DNA of 64,000 nucleotides from Pyropia haitanensis (Eukaryota; Rhodophyta; Bangiophyceae; Bangiales; Bangiaceae): contig SDUX01000005.1 in NCBI GenBank assembly GCA_008729055.1, positions 484,801-548,800 of the forward strand, given 5' to 3'. Position numbers and translations under genes: made by a program. Below, piece after piece: positions 9,652 through 20,390 of this stretch; the first letter of the stretch is position 1, and every line of letters begins with the position of its first letter. The notes under the pieces were generated by a model. That model was not told the DNA's origin. It was given only the letters and a program-made list of their open reading frames with translations, and ran no database searches.

Positions 9652-10983
9652 TCATTGAAGCACATCACGCAGAGTAGAGGAGGTGGCACCACGAAAAGCC
9701 AGAGAACGACAAGCACCAACAGCGCTGCCAGTCTGGACGCGCGGCTCAATCAATACAAAAGCGCGCTCCAGAGCGGCTCGCTTGTGGTGGTTAAGTGAGA
9801 AGCCCCGAGAATCCCCCGCGCCCGCTGACACACGGATGATCACATCACCGGACGCCCCCAGCACCTCCACCATCCAAGACAGCATCCGTAGGTACACGTT
9901 GTGGCCCCGCTTCAGGTTCTCCACATGACGTCTCAGAGGAGTGCGGCGAGGAGTCACCTCCAGAGCTGCGTCCAAGGCAGCCGGACCAGAGAAGAGTCCT
10001 CTGGTTGCCGGGTCCCCGCGGGCCAGGCCCACGATGTTCTCCAGCACAGTCATTAGCGGTCCCCCTAGAGTCGGCTGAATGACAGCCGCAGGAGCAGCCA
10101 GAGCCTGAGACGTGCAAGCAGAGCCCAGTGAAGAGTAACGGGTGCGAGCAGGAGGATGGGCCTCCAGGAGGGGCGGGTCGGCGGCACTCACCATGGGGGG
10201 GAGGTACTCAAGGCGGGGGGCGGAGGGGAGCACCAGAGCGGGTGGGGAAGGAGTCCTTGACAGCTGCGCCATCCACTTGCGCTCGTCGAAGTCCAGTTGC
10301 CGGCGGGCCAACGAGGTGTCGTCCCGATGCTTCTCCACGGCAAATCTCAGCTGGTCGCGTTGGAGGGCCAATACAGCTTCGTCGGCCGAATTCACAGCGC
10401 CGCTCTCGTCCCCAGCCAATCGGGCGGCAGAGGGCAGTGCGACGGGGCGTACGCCAGAGGCAGTAGCGGCGCCAGGGCTGAGGGCCTCTCGAGGCGCACG
10501 CTGCTCCCCACGAAAGCAGCGTCGGATGTTGGTCAAACCAGCGCGTGTGCTGTACCGCAGCCCACGCCCACGTCCAGCCTTATTTATAGAGTGCTCGAGC
10601 ATACGCTTGACGTTGTGGTTGCCTCCAGCGACGGTGTTGGCGTTATATGAGGTAATCAGCCTCGTCAAGTTGACCACAGTGGGGTGCCCCGGGAGTTGCA
10701 GCTCCCGCTCCTGGCACAAGGCCAGCAATGAGGGGCACGTGGGATTGCTTGGCATAGCAATAGGGTCAGGAGTCGACAGTACAGCCGACACAGCCATATC
10801 GATGAGGGCGGGCGGAAGAGGGGAGGGGGACACCGCGCCAGAGAGCAGCCCCAACAGTGCGTTGTGTCGCGGATACGACGGGACCCGCGACTGCTGGTAC
10901 AGTGCAATTGATACACCTCGACACGTTGGCGCGATAGCTGCGTTGGCGGAAGGCGCGCCGCTGCGGGGAAGCGTTGGCGCCAA
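9652..10983 (-). CDS. Unrecognised ORF, probably transposon-associated (443 codons open)
   Basis: The minus-strand frame is open from a TAG upstream of 10983. The first codon in the open stretch is TTG; the first in-frame ATG is at 10797 (MAVSAVLSTPDPIAMP). So either an upstream exon supplies the start or this is a relic. The middle has a charged, probably coiled-coil helix (LQRDQLRFAVEKHRDD and RRQLDFDERKWMAQL), a style common in plant and algal transposon accessory proteins. The last third has no motif I know. It lies just beyond LTR copy B and points toward it. Composition is less Gly/Pro-extreme than the shadow frames, which supports real or recent coding. Confidence 0.45.
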   Translation of the reverse strand: MAPTLPRSGAPSANAAIAPTCRGVSIALYQQSRVPSYPRHNALLGLLSGAVSPSPLPPALIDMAVSAVLSTPDPIAMPSNPTCPSLLALCQERELQLPGHPTVVNLTRLITSYNANTVAGGNHNVKRMLEHSINKAGRGRGLRYSTRAGLTNIRRCFRGEQRAPREALSPGAATASGVRPVALPSAARLAGDESGAVNSADEAVLALQRDQLRFAVEKHRDDTSLARRQLDFDERKWMAQLSRTPSPPALVLPSAPRLEYLPPMVSAADPPLLEAHPPARTRYSSLGSACTSQALAAPAAVIQPTLGGPLMTVLENIVGLARGDPATRGLFSGPAALDAALEVTPRRTPLRRHVENLKRGHNVYLRMLSWMVEVLGASGDVIIRVSAGAGDSRGFSLNHHKRAALERAFVLIEPRVQTGSAVGACRSLAFRGATSSTLRDVLQ

Positions 10984-13104
10984 AGAATGCCGAACTACGA
11001 AAAAGCTGCGGTTTTTCTAGAGCCTCGGTCTTCTGCTTCAGCTCTTTCCGACGTATGAGACTCAGCGGAAGGGTAAATAGAACTACATTGTATGACTGCC
11101 ATCAATTTATCTCGGCCCGTTCCTGGGGTACAGTGGAATCGGAGTTCTTCTTGTTCCCAGGCACCCGCAGGACATCAGACTTGCCGTCAAGCATCACGTG
11201 CCGCCAGGTCTTGTCTATGGTTCTGGCGCATGGTCGTCCCCGATCCTGTCAGATTGGACCGTGGCCCGTTCCAAATCAGATCTCCAGGAGTCTGGCCGTC
11301 TTATGTGGCCGACAGTATACATTTTTCGTGTGCGCGCTTGCACGCGTTGTGCCTCCGCATCCTGGGTGAGGCGCTTTACACGAGAACGGACGCAGTGTTA
11401 TTGGCACGCTAAAATTAATGCGATTTCGTAGTTGACTTAGTCGACCAATCACACTCTGATTCACGAGGCGGTTCCTGGATCCATAAGGGCACGGTGGGGA
11501 CGGCAATGACACATGCGTCGGGTTGTATCGGTTCAGAAGGCTTTTCGCTACCACAATGGGTGTCGATCTATTTCGGGAGGGCCCCATGAGGTGCGCATCC
11601 CAGTCCAATTTTAGACCGCCCTGCATGGCTCGGCGACAGTCATGGGGATTTTGAGTAGTCGTCGGTCTGCTTCTTGCTTTTGGTGGCCTCTTCTTTGGGA
11701 TGGCCCGTCAGGGTGGTTGTACGTGGGGATCTTGTTGGCGTCTTCTTGAGGACCGTTTCAACAAGACGCCACCAGACTGGGCCCTCATTGGTCAGCCGGC
11801 ACCTCCTCAAGAAGAGCCATCCCCCTGAACTCAGACGTTCAATGAGAAAAAGACGGGGCTGGCTCTTCTTGGCGTCTTGTTGCGCCCGGGCAAGGAAGAC
11901 GCCAGGCACGTGGGCTTGCCACCCACATGAGACGCTTTCTCACTGAAGAGGTGCGCCACGGTTGCTAGAATGAGTGCCACGTCTGGAGAATTCCCCTCCA
12001 TCGCGCCGATTCTGGTCAGCCGTGGACAAGCGGAAACTTTTTGTCTGATTTTGCACTCGTGTCCGTCACACAAGACAGCTCGTTTAGCGCCGTAGGGAGA
12101 GGTCCCCGGACAGCATGATCGAAAGTTTTTCTGATGGAAGCTATCTTATGGCCAAATAGCACCGAAAAAAGAGGGTTATTTCGGAAGCATCTTCCCGGCA
12201 TCTTGTTGCCGGCTCTTCTGAGTGCACAGTTTTTTAGAGAACGGCTGTACTTTACCCAGTCCTATTCCATTGCAGGCAACGTTATGTGCCTTCGCACACC
12301 AGGCCGACGATGGTGCTCAACGGGGTAGTCGATGGGCCCAGACTGCCCCATCGAAGAGTCCATCGACACCAACAAGCGACGGGGTGATAGGGTGACGGGA
12401 GCTGGATCGACTGCGATGGGCTTTCGAGAGAAAACAGACGGTGGCGGCTGGGCCTTTGTTTTTTTAAACGCGCCCGTGCCGCGACCGGTGCAGCCGCCGC
12501 ATCTGGCGCCCCCCCGCGCGCACCACCATCGCCGCCCCCGTACCGGCCTACCCGCCCCGCCCGCCGTGCCACCAGCCGCCGCCAGCCGCTACCCCCCCGC
12601 CCCCCCGCCGTCGCCGCCGCCGCCGCGGCACCCCCTTCCCCCCCCCCCTCGCCGTCGGTAGCCGCCGTCGCGGGCGGTCGCCGCCGCCCGCCGCCGCCGC
12701 GGCGCCCGCCGCCGCCCGCCGCCGCCCGCGGCGCGCCGCCGCGGCGCCCCGCGCGTGGCCGCCGCGCCGGCCGCGGCTGGCGGCAGCCCGGCGGCCGGGC
12801 CGGGGGGGGTCGCCACCCCGCGGCGCCCGCCGCCGCGGCGGGCGCTCCCCGCCCGCCGTCGGGACCTTTCCGCCCCCCCCCCCCGCGCCCCCCCGCGGCC
12901 GCCGCCACCGCGTCGCCGCGCCCCGCGCGACGCGGCCGCCGCTGGGACGCTGGCGGTGTGGCCCGTCGAGGTGACGTGCCGCGTGGGGGGGATTGGGCGT
13001 TTGGGGGGGCGGGGGGTGGGGGGGGGGGGGGGGGTGCTGTGGGGGGGGGGGCGCCGGCGGTGGCGGCGGCCGGGGCGGGGAGTGGGGCGGCGGTGGCGGC
13101 GCGC
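10984..13104. other. Spacer of mixed composition, no gene seen
   Basis: From 10984 to about 12450 the sequence is much less GC-rich than its surroundings and has only short, mutually shadowing open frames. From about 12480 it becomes extremely C/G-rich with CCG/GCC runs; the long frames there (such as 12548-13588 minus) are Arg/Pro/Ala repeats with no domain. The only organised element noted is the inverted repeat at 11737-11903. Confidence 0.5.
11737..11903. repeat. Split, interleaved inverted repeat (hairpin or MITE-like relic)
   Basis: GGCTCTTCTTGGCGTCTTGTTG at 11861-11882 has a perfect reverse complement divided into two pieces: CAACAAGACGCC at 11759-11770 and AAGAAGAGCC at 11809-11818, with 38 bases between them. 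In addition GGCGTCTTCTTGAGGA at 11737-11752 pairs with TCCTCAAGAAGAGCC at 11804-11818, and a further GGAAGACGCC occurs at 11894-11903. This is far more complementarity than chance gives in 170 bases. A small non-autonomous element with a later insertion in one arm would explain it. Confidence 0.6.
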
Positions 13105-13182
13105 GGGTGGGCGGGCGGGCGGGCGGACGGGTGGGCGGGTGGGCGGGCGGGCGGGTTGGCGGGCGGGCGGGTGGGTGGGGTG
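13105..13182 (+). repeat. (GGGC/GGGT)n tetranucleotide array upstream of the transporter gene
   Basis: About 78 bases of near-perfect GGGC units, some changed to GGGT or GGAC. Every unit carries a G triplet, so the plus strand has many G-quadruplex-capable tracts. It ends about 20 bases before the first ATG of the acetyl-CoA transporter gene and would lie in its promoter or 5' leader. Confidence 0.7.
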
Positions 13183-13202
13183 AGAGGAGCGTGGGGTGTG
13201 GC

Positions 13203-15465
13203 ATGGCGCGCAACGAGGCGGCGGTGGGCGCCCGCCGGCGGCGGCCGCCGCGGGGCGGCGGCGGCGCCGCCGCCGCCGCCGCCGCCGCCGCGGCTGGCGG
13301 TGGCGACGCGGCGGGCCGGGCGCCGCCCCCCCCCCCACGCCGGGCGCCCCCGCGGCGGCGGCAGCGGCCACGGCCGGCGGCTGGCGCGGCGACTGGCCGT
13401 CGATCGCCCTCTTCACCACCCTCTACTTTCTGCAGGGCGTGCCGATGGGCATCACCACCGGCACCATCCCCTTCCTCCTCAAGGCGGCCGCGGCGCCCGC
13501 GTCCTACGCGTCGCTCGGCCTCTTCTCCTTTGCCGGGTGGCCCTACTCGCTCAAGCTGGGCTGGTCCCCGCTCGTCGACGGCCTCCACTGGCCGCCGCTC
13601 GGCCGCCGCCGCTCGTGGGTGCTGCCCGTCCAGGCGGTGTGTGGGGGGGTGCTGCTCGCCGCGGCGGGCTGGGTCGACGCCGCGGTCGCGCGGGGGGCGG
13701 TGCCGCCGCTGACGGCCCTGTTTTTTGGCGTCGTCGGCCTCGCCGCGACGCAGGACATTGCGGTCGACGGCTGGGCGCTGAGCCGGCTGCGGGAGCGGAG
13801 CTACGGGAGCGTCTGCCAGAGCGTCGGGCTCACCGCTGGCTACTTTTCGGGTACGTTTGGGGGGGGGCGGGCTGCTGCCGGGGGGTGGGGGTGGGGGGGG
13901 GGGGAGAGGCCGAGGCGTGGGTTGGGTGGGGGCGCCACCCGGCGGCCTGGGCGTGTGTGCGAGGGGTGGGGGCGGGGGGGGGGGCGCCTGCCGGAGCTTG
14001 TAGACGCGCGGGCGTGACGCCGCGCAGCGGGGCCGCCCCGCTGCCGACCGTGTCGGTCGTGGGCATTGCGGCGCGACGCGGCGCCCGCCCCGCGCGGCGG
14101 GTTGCCAGCACCACTCCAGCCGAGCTGTCCATGCGGCGGCGCTCTGACGCGGACTGCCGCCGTTGGTTGTACACCCGCACGCGCCCTGCCCTCTCCCTTC
14201 CCCCCCCCCCCGTGCGACCCCCCCGGCGGCGGTTGTTGTTGGGCACGCCCACAGCCTTCACGGTCTTCTTGTCGCTCAACAACGCCGACTTTTGTGATCG
14301 CTACGTGCGCCCGGCGCTGGCGCGCGTCGCCGCGGCGGCCGCGTCGGCGCCCGCGGTCTTCCCGCTGGTCGTGGGAGCGGGAGGGGGCGGGGGCCCCCCC
14401 GCGGCGGGCGCGCTTCTCTCCCTCGCGGGCCTCCTCCGTGCGGCGGGCGGCGCGTACCTCCTCGTCACCGCGGTGCTGGTGTGGGTGCCCGAACAGCCGC
14501 CGCGCCTGCGGCGCGGCGACGGCACGGCGGGTGAGGGCGGACCGCCGCCGGCCCGCCGCGACGACGCCGCCCGCAACGGTGGCGCCGGCGGTGGCGCCGG
14601 CGACGGCGGGCGCGGCGACGGGGGCGGCGACGGGGGCGGCGACGGCGACGGTGGCGACGGCAGCGACGGCGACCGCGCGCCAGACAGCCCCGCCACCGTC
14701 TATGCGCAGCTGGCGGCCATCACGCGGCTGCCCGCCATCCGCCACCTGTGCGTGCTGCTGCTCGCGTCCAAGCTCCCGTTTGCCGCGCACGACGGGGCGA
14801 CGGCGCTCAAGCTGCTCGACGCGGGGGTGCCCAAGGCGGACCTCGCCGCCATGGCCGCCCTGCACGTGCCGCTCGAGGTCGTGGCGACGCTCCTCGCCGG
14901 CCGCGCCGCGGCGGGCGGCCGCCCGTCGGCGCCCTTCCTCGCCGCGTTCCGGCTGCGGCTGGCGCTCGCCGCCCTGTCGCCGGCGCTCGTTGCCGCCGCG
15001 GCGGTGGGCGTCGCTGCCGACGGCACCGTCGCGCGGTGGTACTGGTGGGCGGTCTTTGCGGTTGGCGCCGCGTACCAGGCGGTCGGCGCGGCGGGGATGT
15101 TTGTGTCGATGGGCGCCTTTTTTGCCACGATTGGCGACGAGGGCGTCGGCGGCACGTACCTCACGCTCCTCAACACGGTGAATAACGGGGGCGGCACATG
15201 GCCGCGCGCGCCCGTCCTCGCCGCCATGGAGGCCGCCACCGTCCGCTCGTGTGGCGGGGACGCTGCCGCTCACAGCTGCACCGTCACGCGCGACGGCTAC
15301 TACCCCGTCAGCGCGGTGCTGGTCGCGGCGGGGCTCCCCATCTACTGGTGGGTGCTCCGCCGGGGGCTCCCGGCCGTGGAGGCGCTGCCGCGGGCGGCGT
15401 GGCGGGTGGGCGGGGGGGGGGGGTGGGGGGGGACGGCGACGGCCACCCCGACCAAACGCGAGTAG
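13203..15465 (+). CDS. SLC33A1: Acetyl-CoA transporter, SLC33A1/AT-1 family (2 exons)
   Basis: A multi-pass membrane protein of the ER/Golgi that in animals imports acetyl-CoA for luminal acetylation. Exon 1 carries YFLQGVPMGITTG, FSFAGWPYSLKLGWSPLVD and LAATQDIAVDGWALS. A GTACGT donor at 13851 joins an acceptor at 14254 (exon 2 from 14255, phase 1), giving GYFSG then AFTVFLSLNNADFC, as in animal AT-1. Exon 2 ends with the signatures GGTYLTLLNTVNNGGGTWP and TVTRDGYYPVS. A long Gly/Asp-rich cytosolic loop (14560-14690) is an insertion relative to animals. The first ATG (13203, MARNEAAVGARRRRPP) is in another frame from the conserved part; the switch falls at a C run near 13325-13337, so a one-base error there is likely. 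The next in-frame ATG (13447) is already inside the first conserved membrane segment. Confidence 0.9.
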
Positions 15466-16639
15466 CGGGCGGTGACGCCATGGCCGACAGCGAGGGGGGG
15501 GGGGAGGGCGGAAGGGGCGGGGAGATGGGATTGGGGGGTGGCTCTGGCGACGGCGCTGCTGGCAGCTGGCTGCGGGGCGGCTGCCACGAGCGCTCCCGCC
15601 CCGAGCGGCGGCGGCGGCGGCGGCGGCGGCGCCCGCCCGTTGGCCGCAAGCTGTGACCGCCGGCAGCACCCGCGTGGAGCCGTGGCGGGCCCGCCGCCGG
15701 CGCACCGCCCGCGCGCGTGGCGCGCCCGGCGTGCTCGCCTCGGCGGCTCTGCGGGCCACCCGCGGGCGCCCAGGTGGCCACCTGCCTGCCCCTTCCCCTG
15801 CGCCCGCCCGACATTCCCTACCGACACCCCCGGCGGCGGCCAGGCCTCGACGGCCGTCCGTCGCTGCCGACCCCAACCGTTCTTCCCGCCCCCGCCGGCT
15901 CGGCGCCGCCGCCGTCCGTGGGTGGCCGGTGCCGCCGACGCGGGGTGACCGACGCGGCCGTCGGCACGGCGCACGGGCGCGCCCCCCCCGGCTCCCCCCC
16001 CCCCCCCCACCCGTTGGTGTGCCGGCACCCGCCGACCAGCCGTGCGGCCGCAGCGGTCGGCGGCGTTGCGGGGGGTGCGGCCGGGTCAAGGGCGCCGCCG
16101 GCGCGCCGGCTGTCGACCCGCCCGCCGCCGCCGCCCGCGGCGGAGCGGCGGCGGCGCCACGCTCGTAGTGCGAGTGCGCGGGCGTGGCACGCGTGCCGGC
16201 GGCGGGCCGTGTCAAGGCTCGGCGTTTTTTTTTTTCTTGTTTCCCGCGTGCTGGGGCGCGCTCGCGCCGCCCGCCGGTGGCGGGCGCCATCACGGGGCGG
16301 CGGCTCGCGGTGGGCGTCACGCTGGCCTGGACGCGGCTTGGTCCGGTGGTCTGCCCGCTGGTCTGCCGGCCGACGGCGGGCGTGACGGTGCCGCCCACTG
16401 CTGCGGTGAGTGCCTGCGGACAGTCGTCGCCGAGGAGTACGTGCACCAGCACGCGGCCGCGCGAGTAGCAGCTCTCTGGCGGGAACTGTTGTCATGTGGG
16501 ATGGCCGGGATGCAAAGCCCTTCCGAGCCACGGCGCTGCACCTTTCTCGCCGTTTGTATCCAGTTTAACCAGTAGGATGTCAGTACGGCGTCCGTACTAA
16601 CAACGCACAATTGAAATGAGATGTCAGCAGTGACAAGAC
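15466..16639. other. Extremely GC-rich spacer; weak open frames only
   Basis: An ATG at 15480 opens a 58-codon frame (MADSEGGGEGG...) after the transporter stop, but it is Gly/Arg low complexity. A frame at 16184-16468 includes GAITGRRLAVGVTLAWTRLG, which could be part of a membrane segment, but it has no convincing start or family. I call no gene. CCG/GGC runs dominate to about 16150. Confidence 0.4.
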
Positions 16640-16830
16640 CTATGAGTTACTCCGCTCCGGGAAAAGTCTGGCCCGAAGGATTAGGCCAGATTAGCTAAGG
16701 AGTGCCCCTCACGGCCTTTCCCGGGGCACCCCCGTGATCCCGGGCCCGAGCCCACCTTTCCCGGGCCCGAACGCTATTCCTGTCGAGCTGCAGGCAGATA
16801 GCCGGGACTTGTCTCTAAGAAAGGACTTCC
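16640..16830. repeat. Repeat-family copy 1 with CTTTCCCGGG motifs (mobile-like)
   Basis: A less GC-rich, stop-filled stretch contains GGCCTTTCCCGGGGCACC and ACCTTTCCCGGGCCCG, a palindromic GGGCCCG element, and a GAAGGATTAGGCCAGATTAG block. The same vocabulary (ACCTTTCCCGGGG, GAAGATTAGGC, CTAATCCCCTAAT) recurs near 35.5-35.8 kb. Two copies with shared short motifs in otherwise unrelated surroundings suggest a small non-autonomous element. Boundaries are approximate. Confidence 0.4.
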
Positions 16831-17331
16831 TGGGAGACGCTCGTGCCGTTTTCATCATCCGGCCCGCCCGCGGTTGCCACTTTGACGCATTGCGCCAAGG
16901 CCTGGGCGTGGGCGGATGCCACTGTCCCGCCAACGCCTCGCCGCCTTGGGAGCTTGCCGCCGTCCCCCGCGCACCGCGCGCCGCGGCTGCCTGTCGTCGA
17001 CGCCATCCGAGGGGGTGCCGTTGCTGAACGTGCGCTACCGCGCGGCGGCGGCGGCGGCGGCCGTGACCGTGGGGGGGGCCGCCGCCGGCACCATGCAAGC
17101 CGACCACCCTCCTCCGCCCTCTCCCCCCAACCTTGTCGCCACTGCTGCCGCCGCCGCTGCTGTCGCCGCCGCCGCCGTTGCCGCCGCGGGGGGTGGCGCC
17201 GCCAGGGCCTGGGCGCTGACTCGGCGGGCGCGTTGGCATCTTGCAGCGCGCGTGGCGCCTGCGTCCCCCCGTCCGCGTCACCCTCCTCCCTTGCTCCATC
17301 CCCCCGCCCTTTTTTTGGTTTCCCTCTGGCC

Positions 17332-18287
17332 ATGGTTCTCCCCGTGGCGCTGACCCTCCCTCCGCGCCTCCGCCGCCTCCTCCGGGCACTCCTGTCCGAC
17401 GCGCGGGCGGGGCGGCAGCGGGGGCGGGGCTGGGAGGGGGGTGCCCCCGGAGGTGGGGGGGGGGCGCCGCCGCCGCCGCCGCCGCCGGCCGATGCCTCCC
17501 CGCCGTGGTGGCGGCCCTGCTGGCCACGTCCGCCGCGCTGCTGGTGCTGGTGCTGACGGGCTGGGGGGGGGGGAGTGCCGCCCGCCGCCCTTGCCTTGGC
17601 GGGTGCGGCGGGCAGTGCGGGTGGCAGCGGTGGCGATGGCGGTGGCGGTGGCGGTGGCGGTGGCGGTAGCGGTGGCGGTGGAGATGGCGTTAGCAGTGGC
17701 GGTGGCGGTGGCGGTGGCGGTGGCGGTGCGGGCGGCGACGCCGCAACCGCCAGCCGCGCCAACGGCGGCACGCCCCCCAGCGCCCCCCCCCCCCCCCCGT
17801 GGCGGCCTTGCCAGTTGGGCTGGGGCGGTGGTGGCGGCCGCCGCCGCCGGCACCCCCCCCCCCGCAAGCTCCAGCCGTGGGAGGTGACCCCCCCCCCCTG
17901 GCGGTCCACCACCGACGGGACGGCGTTTGAGGCGGGCCCCGACGGCCTCGGCGAGAAGCGGTGCTACCTCATTGGCGCCGCCCCGGGGGGGGGGCCGACG
18001 GGGCCGGCGGCCTGGGCGCCACCACCACGGCCGCGGCGGCGGCGGCGGCGGCCGCCGCTGCCGGGGATGGCCCCGACGCCTACTGGGCCATCAACTCCCG
18101 CGCGCTGTGTGTGGTTGGCCCCGTGTGCTTTGGGGGAGGCCATCTGCAGCGGGTCGTCACGTTCACCCGCTCCGTCTCGTGCCACGCGGTGGACGCCACC
18201 GGGGCGCCCGTCACGGCGGGCGCAGCCGGGAGAGGTGGGGGCGGCGGAGATGGCTCCTGGCGCGCGGGCGGGGGGGCGGCCAGGTAG
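17332..18287 (+). CDS. Candidate type II single-pass membrane protein (frame-broken, unrecognised)
   Basis: ATG at 17332 follows a pyrimidine-rich leader and opens MVLPVALTLPPRLRRLLRAL, a basic N terminus. After a G run at about 17455-17464 the plausible reading moves to another frame with a clear hydrophobic helix (LPAVVAALLATSAALLVLVL). Then come a Gly hexamer-repeat linker, TAFEAGPDGLGEKRCYLIGA, and after a further G run AYWAINSRALCVVGPVCF and VTFTRSVSCHAVDATGAPVT with several Cys. A short basic tail, one membrane anchor, a flexible stem and a Cys-containing lumenal domain resemble Golgi enzymes, but I recognise no family. Exon structure is not resolved and the end is uncertain. Confidence 0.35.
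17626..17728 (+). repeat. (GGCGGT)n hexanucleotide repeat, coding for poly-Gly
   Basis: About 17 GGCGGT-like units with a few changed to GGCGAT, AGCGGT or GGAGAT. In the frame used around it the repeat encodes Gly with occasional Ser and Asp, which fits a flexible linker in the candidate membrane protein. Confidence 0.8.
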
Positions 18288-19897
18288 GTGCGCGGGGGAC
18301 GGCGGCGGCGGCGGCGGCAGCGGCGGTCTGCGGGGGCTGCGGCGGTGGCAGTAGCCGTGGCGCGGGCGGTGCTGGTAGCCGTGGCAACGGGAGGGGGGGG
18401 GGGTGCTGTTGCAGGGGGGGGGGGGTGCTGTTGCAGCAAGAGTGACGGAGGGTGCAAGCCGCCGCGCCGGCTCCGGCTCCGGGGGGGGGGGGGGGGCGCC
18501 GCCGCCCCCGCCGCCGCCACCACCGCCGCCGTTGACGCCGGCGTGAGGGAGGGGGGGAGGGGGGGGGGGGGGTGAGCGTCGCCCCGCAGCTTTTGCATCT
18601 GTCGTGCGCCACTGTCGCCGTGGCGGCGCGGCGCGGCACGGCGCGGGCGCAGGGCCGGGCGGGGGGGGGGGCCCACCCGCCACTCGCCTTCCGCTCCCCC
18701 CCCCCCCCCTCTGCGCGCCCGCCACCCTCACTCCCCCCTCGTTCCGCCCCTCCGCGTCCATGCCAACACGTGGGCGGGGGGAGAGGGGCGGCGGGAGGCG
18801 TGCGCGGGCAACCCCCCCGCGCCCTCCGCAGGCGACGCGGGCGGGGGTGGGCGGGCGGGGGGGGAGCGGGGTGTCGGGGGGACGCGCGCCCTGTCGGCGC
18901 GGTCGCGGTGGTGGAGGCCGCCCCCGCCGCCTGGGGCGTACTTGATCCCCGTCCGCGGCAGGGGGGGGGGTTGGGGGCGGGCCGCCACGCCGCCGAGCAC
19001 GCCGGCGGGGAGGGTGCATGACCCGCAGCGACGCGCGTCCTCCTGCCGAGACTGGCCGCCGCGGCCGCCGTCGCCGCGGACCGCCGGTGGTGACGTTGCG
19101 GTCGGGTCGACCACTCCCGCCACCACCATTACATTCCCATTCTTCCGCGCCCTCATCCTCCTCCCTGACCGCGTTTGCCTGCCGCCCGTCTGCCCCAGCA
19201 CCACGACTCTCTTGCTTCTCCTGGTGGTGGTGGGTGGCTGTTTTTTTTTTTTTGCGTCGACGACGAGGAGGGAGGGGCAATCGGCGCGCCCCGATGCGTC
19301 TGGCGTGGTAGCGCGGCACCACCACCGGCCGCGGTGCCCGCCCAGGCGACGGCAACAAGGGCGGGCACGGCGGCGGCCGCGGCCGCAAGACAGCGACCGG
19401 CCACCGCCGTGGCGGTAACACGTGCGGGGCGGCGGGCGGCCGCGGCAGCTCGATAACAGCGACCGGCCGGCGCCGCCACAGCAACCGCGGCGGCGACGCG
19501 CCGCGTCGCGCCGCGCCGGCTGCGGGGGGGGGGGGGGCGCCGCCTGCGGCGGGGCGGCGGGCGGCGGCGGCGCCTCGGCGTCGGCGTCGACCGGCGTCGG
19601 CGTCGGCGCCGGCCTTGGCCTCGGTCGCCGCCGCCGCGTTGGCGTCGTCGTCGGCTGAGGGGGGGGCGGCGGCGTCGGCGGCAGCCGCCGCCGCCGCTTC
19701 ATCGTCGACCGGCGGTGGCAGCGGCGGCGGCGGCGGCGTCGGCGACGGCCGCCACGACGCCGGCGGCGCCGAATTGACTCGCACAGGCGGCGGCACACCC
19801 GCGCGCGGTGGCGGCGGCGGGGCGCCTTCCGAGACGGGCTGGGGGGGAGTCGGAGGTGCGCCGCGGACGGCCCGTCGCGCAGCACCGCCGCCGCCGC
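18288..19897. other. Low-complexity GC-rich stretch, no gene resolved
   Basis: Dense GGC/CCG repeats and G runs give long open frames on both strands, none with a domain. The minus-strand Nudix reading frame stays open through it, but the translated sequence has no Nudix box. An exception in composition is 19086-19300, which is more mixed and includes a T run; no gene is seen in it. Confidence 0.4.
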
Positions 19898-20390
19898 CGC
19901 CGCCGCCGCGGAGCTCCAGCGTGTCGACCACGTCCGCCGGCTCCCCGGCCTGCCCGTGGCGCGCCCCATTCCCGTCGGCCAGTGGCGCCGCGTCGGGCGC
20001 GACGCGCGCCAGCCACACGTGCACGGAGCGGTGCCAGTCGCCGTCGGCGTGGACGCGGGAGCGCGCCTTGACGCGGCCGGTCTGCGCGCCCGCCGCGTCG
20101 AGAACGTCAAAGCACTCCTCGCCGGCGGCGGCGGTAGCGGCAGCGGCGGCGGCGGCGGCGGCGGCGGGGGAGGTGGCCGGCTGGGTGGGGGAGGAGGAAG
20201 AGGAGGAGGACGACGACGACGACGAGGAGGAGGAGGACGACGCGGAGGCGACGGGCGGGCCGCGCCGCCGGCGGGGAGTGGCGGCCGCCGCCGCCGGCCG
20301 CCGCAGCCGGCCACGGGCGGTGGCCAGCCGCCAGCCAAAGGATGGCGCGGGGGTGGCGAGCCGGGCGGCGGTGGGCGGGAGGAAGGCCAT
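19898..20390 (-). CDS. N-terminal part of a Nudix hydrolase with plastid-like leader; catalytic box not found
   Basis: ATG at 20390 opens MAFLPPTAARLATPAPSFGW, an Arg/Ala/Ser-rich leader typical of plastid or mitochondrial targeting, followed by a run of Ser (about residues 59-76). Then comes EECFDVLDAAGAQTGRVKAR and VHADGDWHRSVHVWLARV, the N-terminal strand block of Nudix proteins related to IPP isomerase and plant NUDT3. The next expected parts, LLLQRR...K..WPG.W and the box GX5EX7REUXEEXGU, do not appear in any minus-strand frame down to about 18 kb. A Gly run follows LEL. So the gene is truncated, its later exons are missing from this assembly, or it is a relic. Nudix enzymes hydrolyse nucleoside diphosphate-linked substrates; this copy as read could not. 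Confidence 0.6.

Noticed and set aside
12548..13588. 346-codon minus-strand ORF rich in Arg, Pro and Ala over the transporter's 5' region
   Set aside because: It is a shadow of GGC/CCG repeat sequence and of exon 1 of the acetyl-CoA transporter; it has no domain and low complexity throughout.
13840..16452. 870-codon minus-strand ORF
   Set aside because: It lies antisense to the transporter exon 2 and GC-rich spacer, and its product is Arg/Ala/Pro repeat. GC-rich codons on one strand keep the other strand open.
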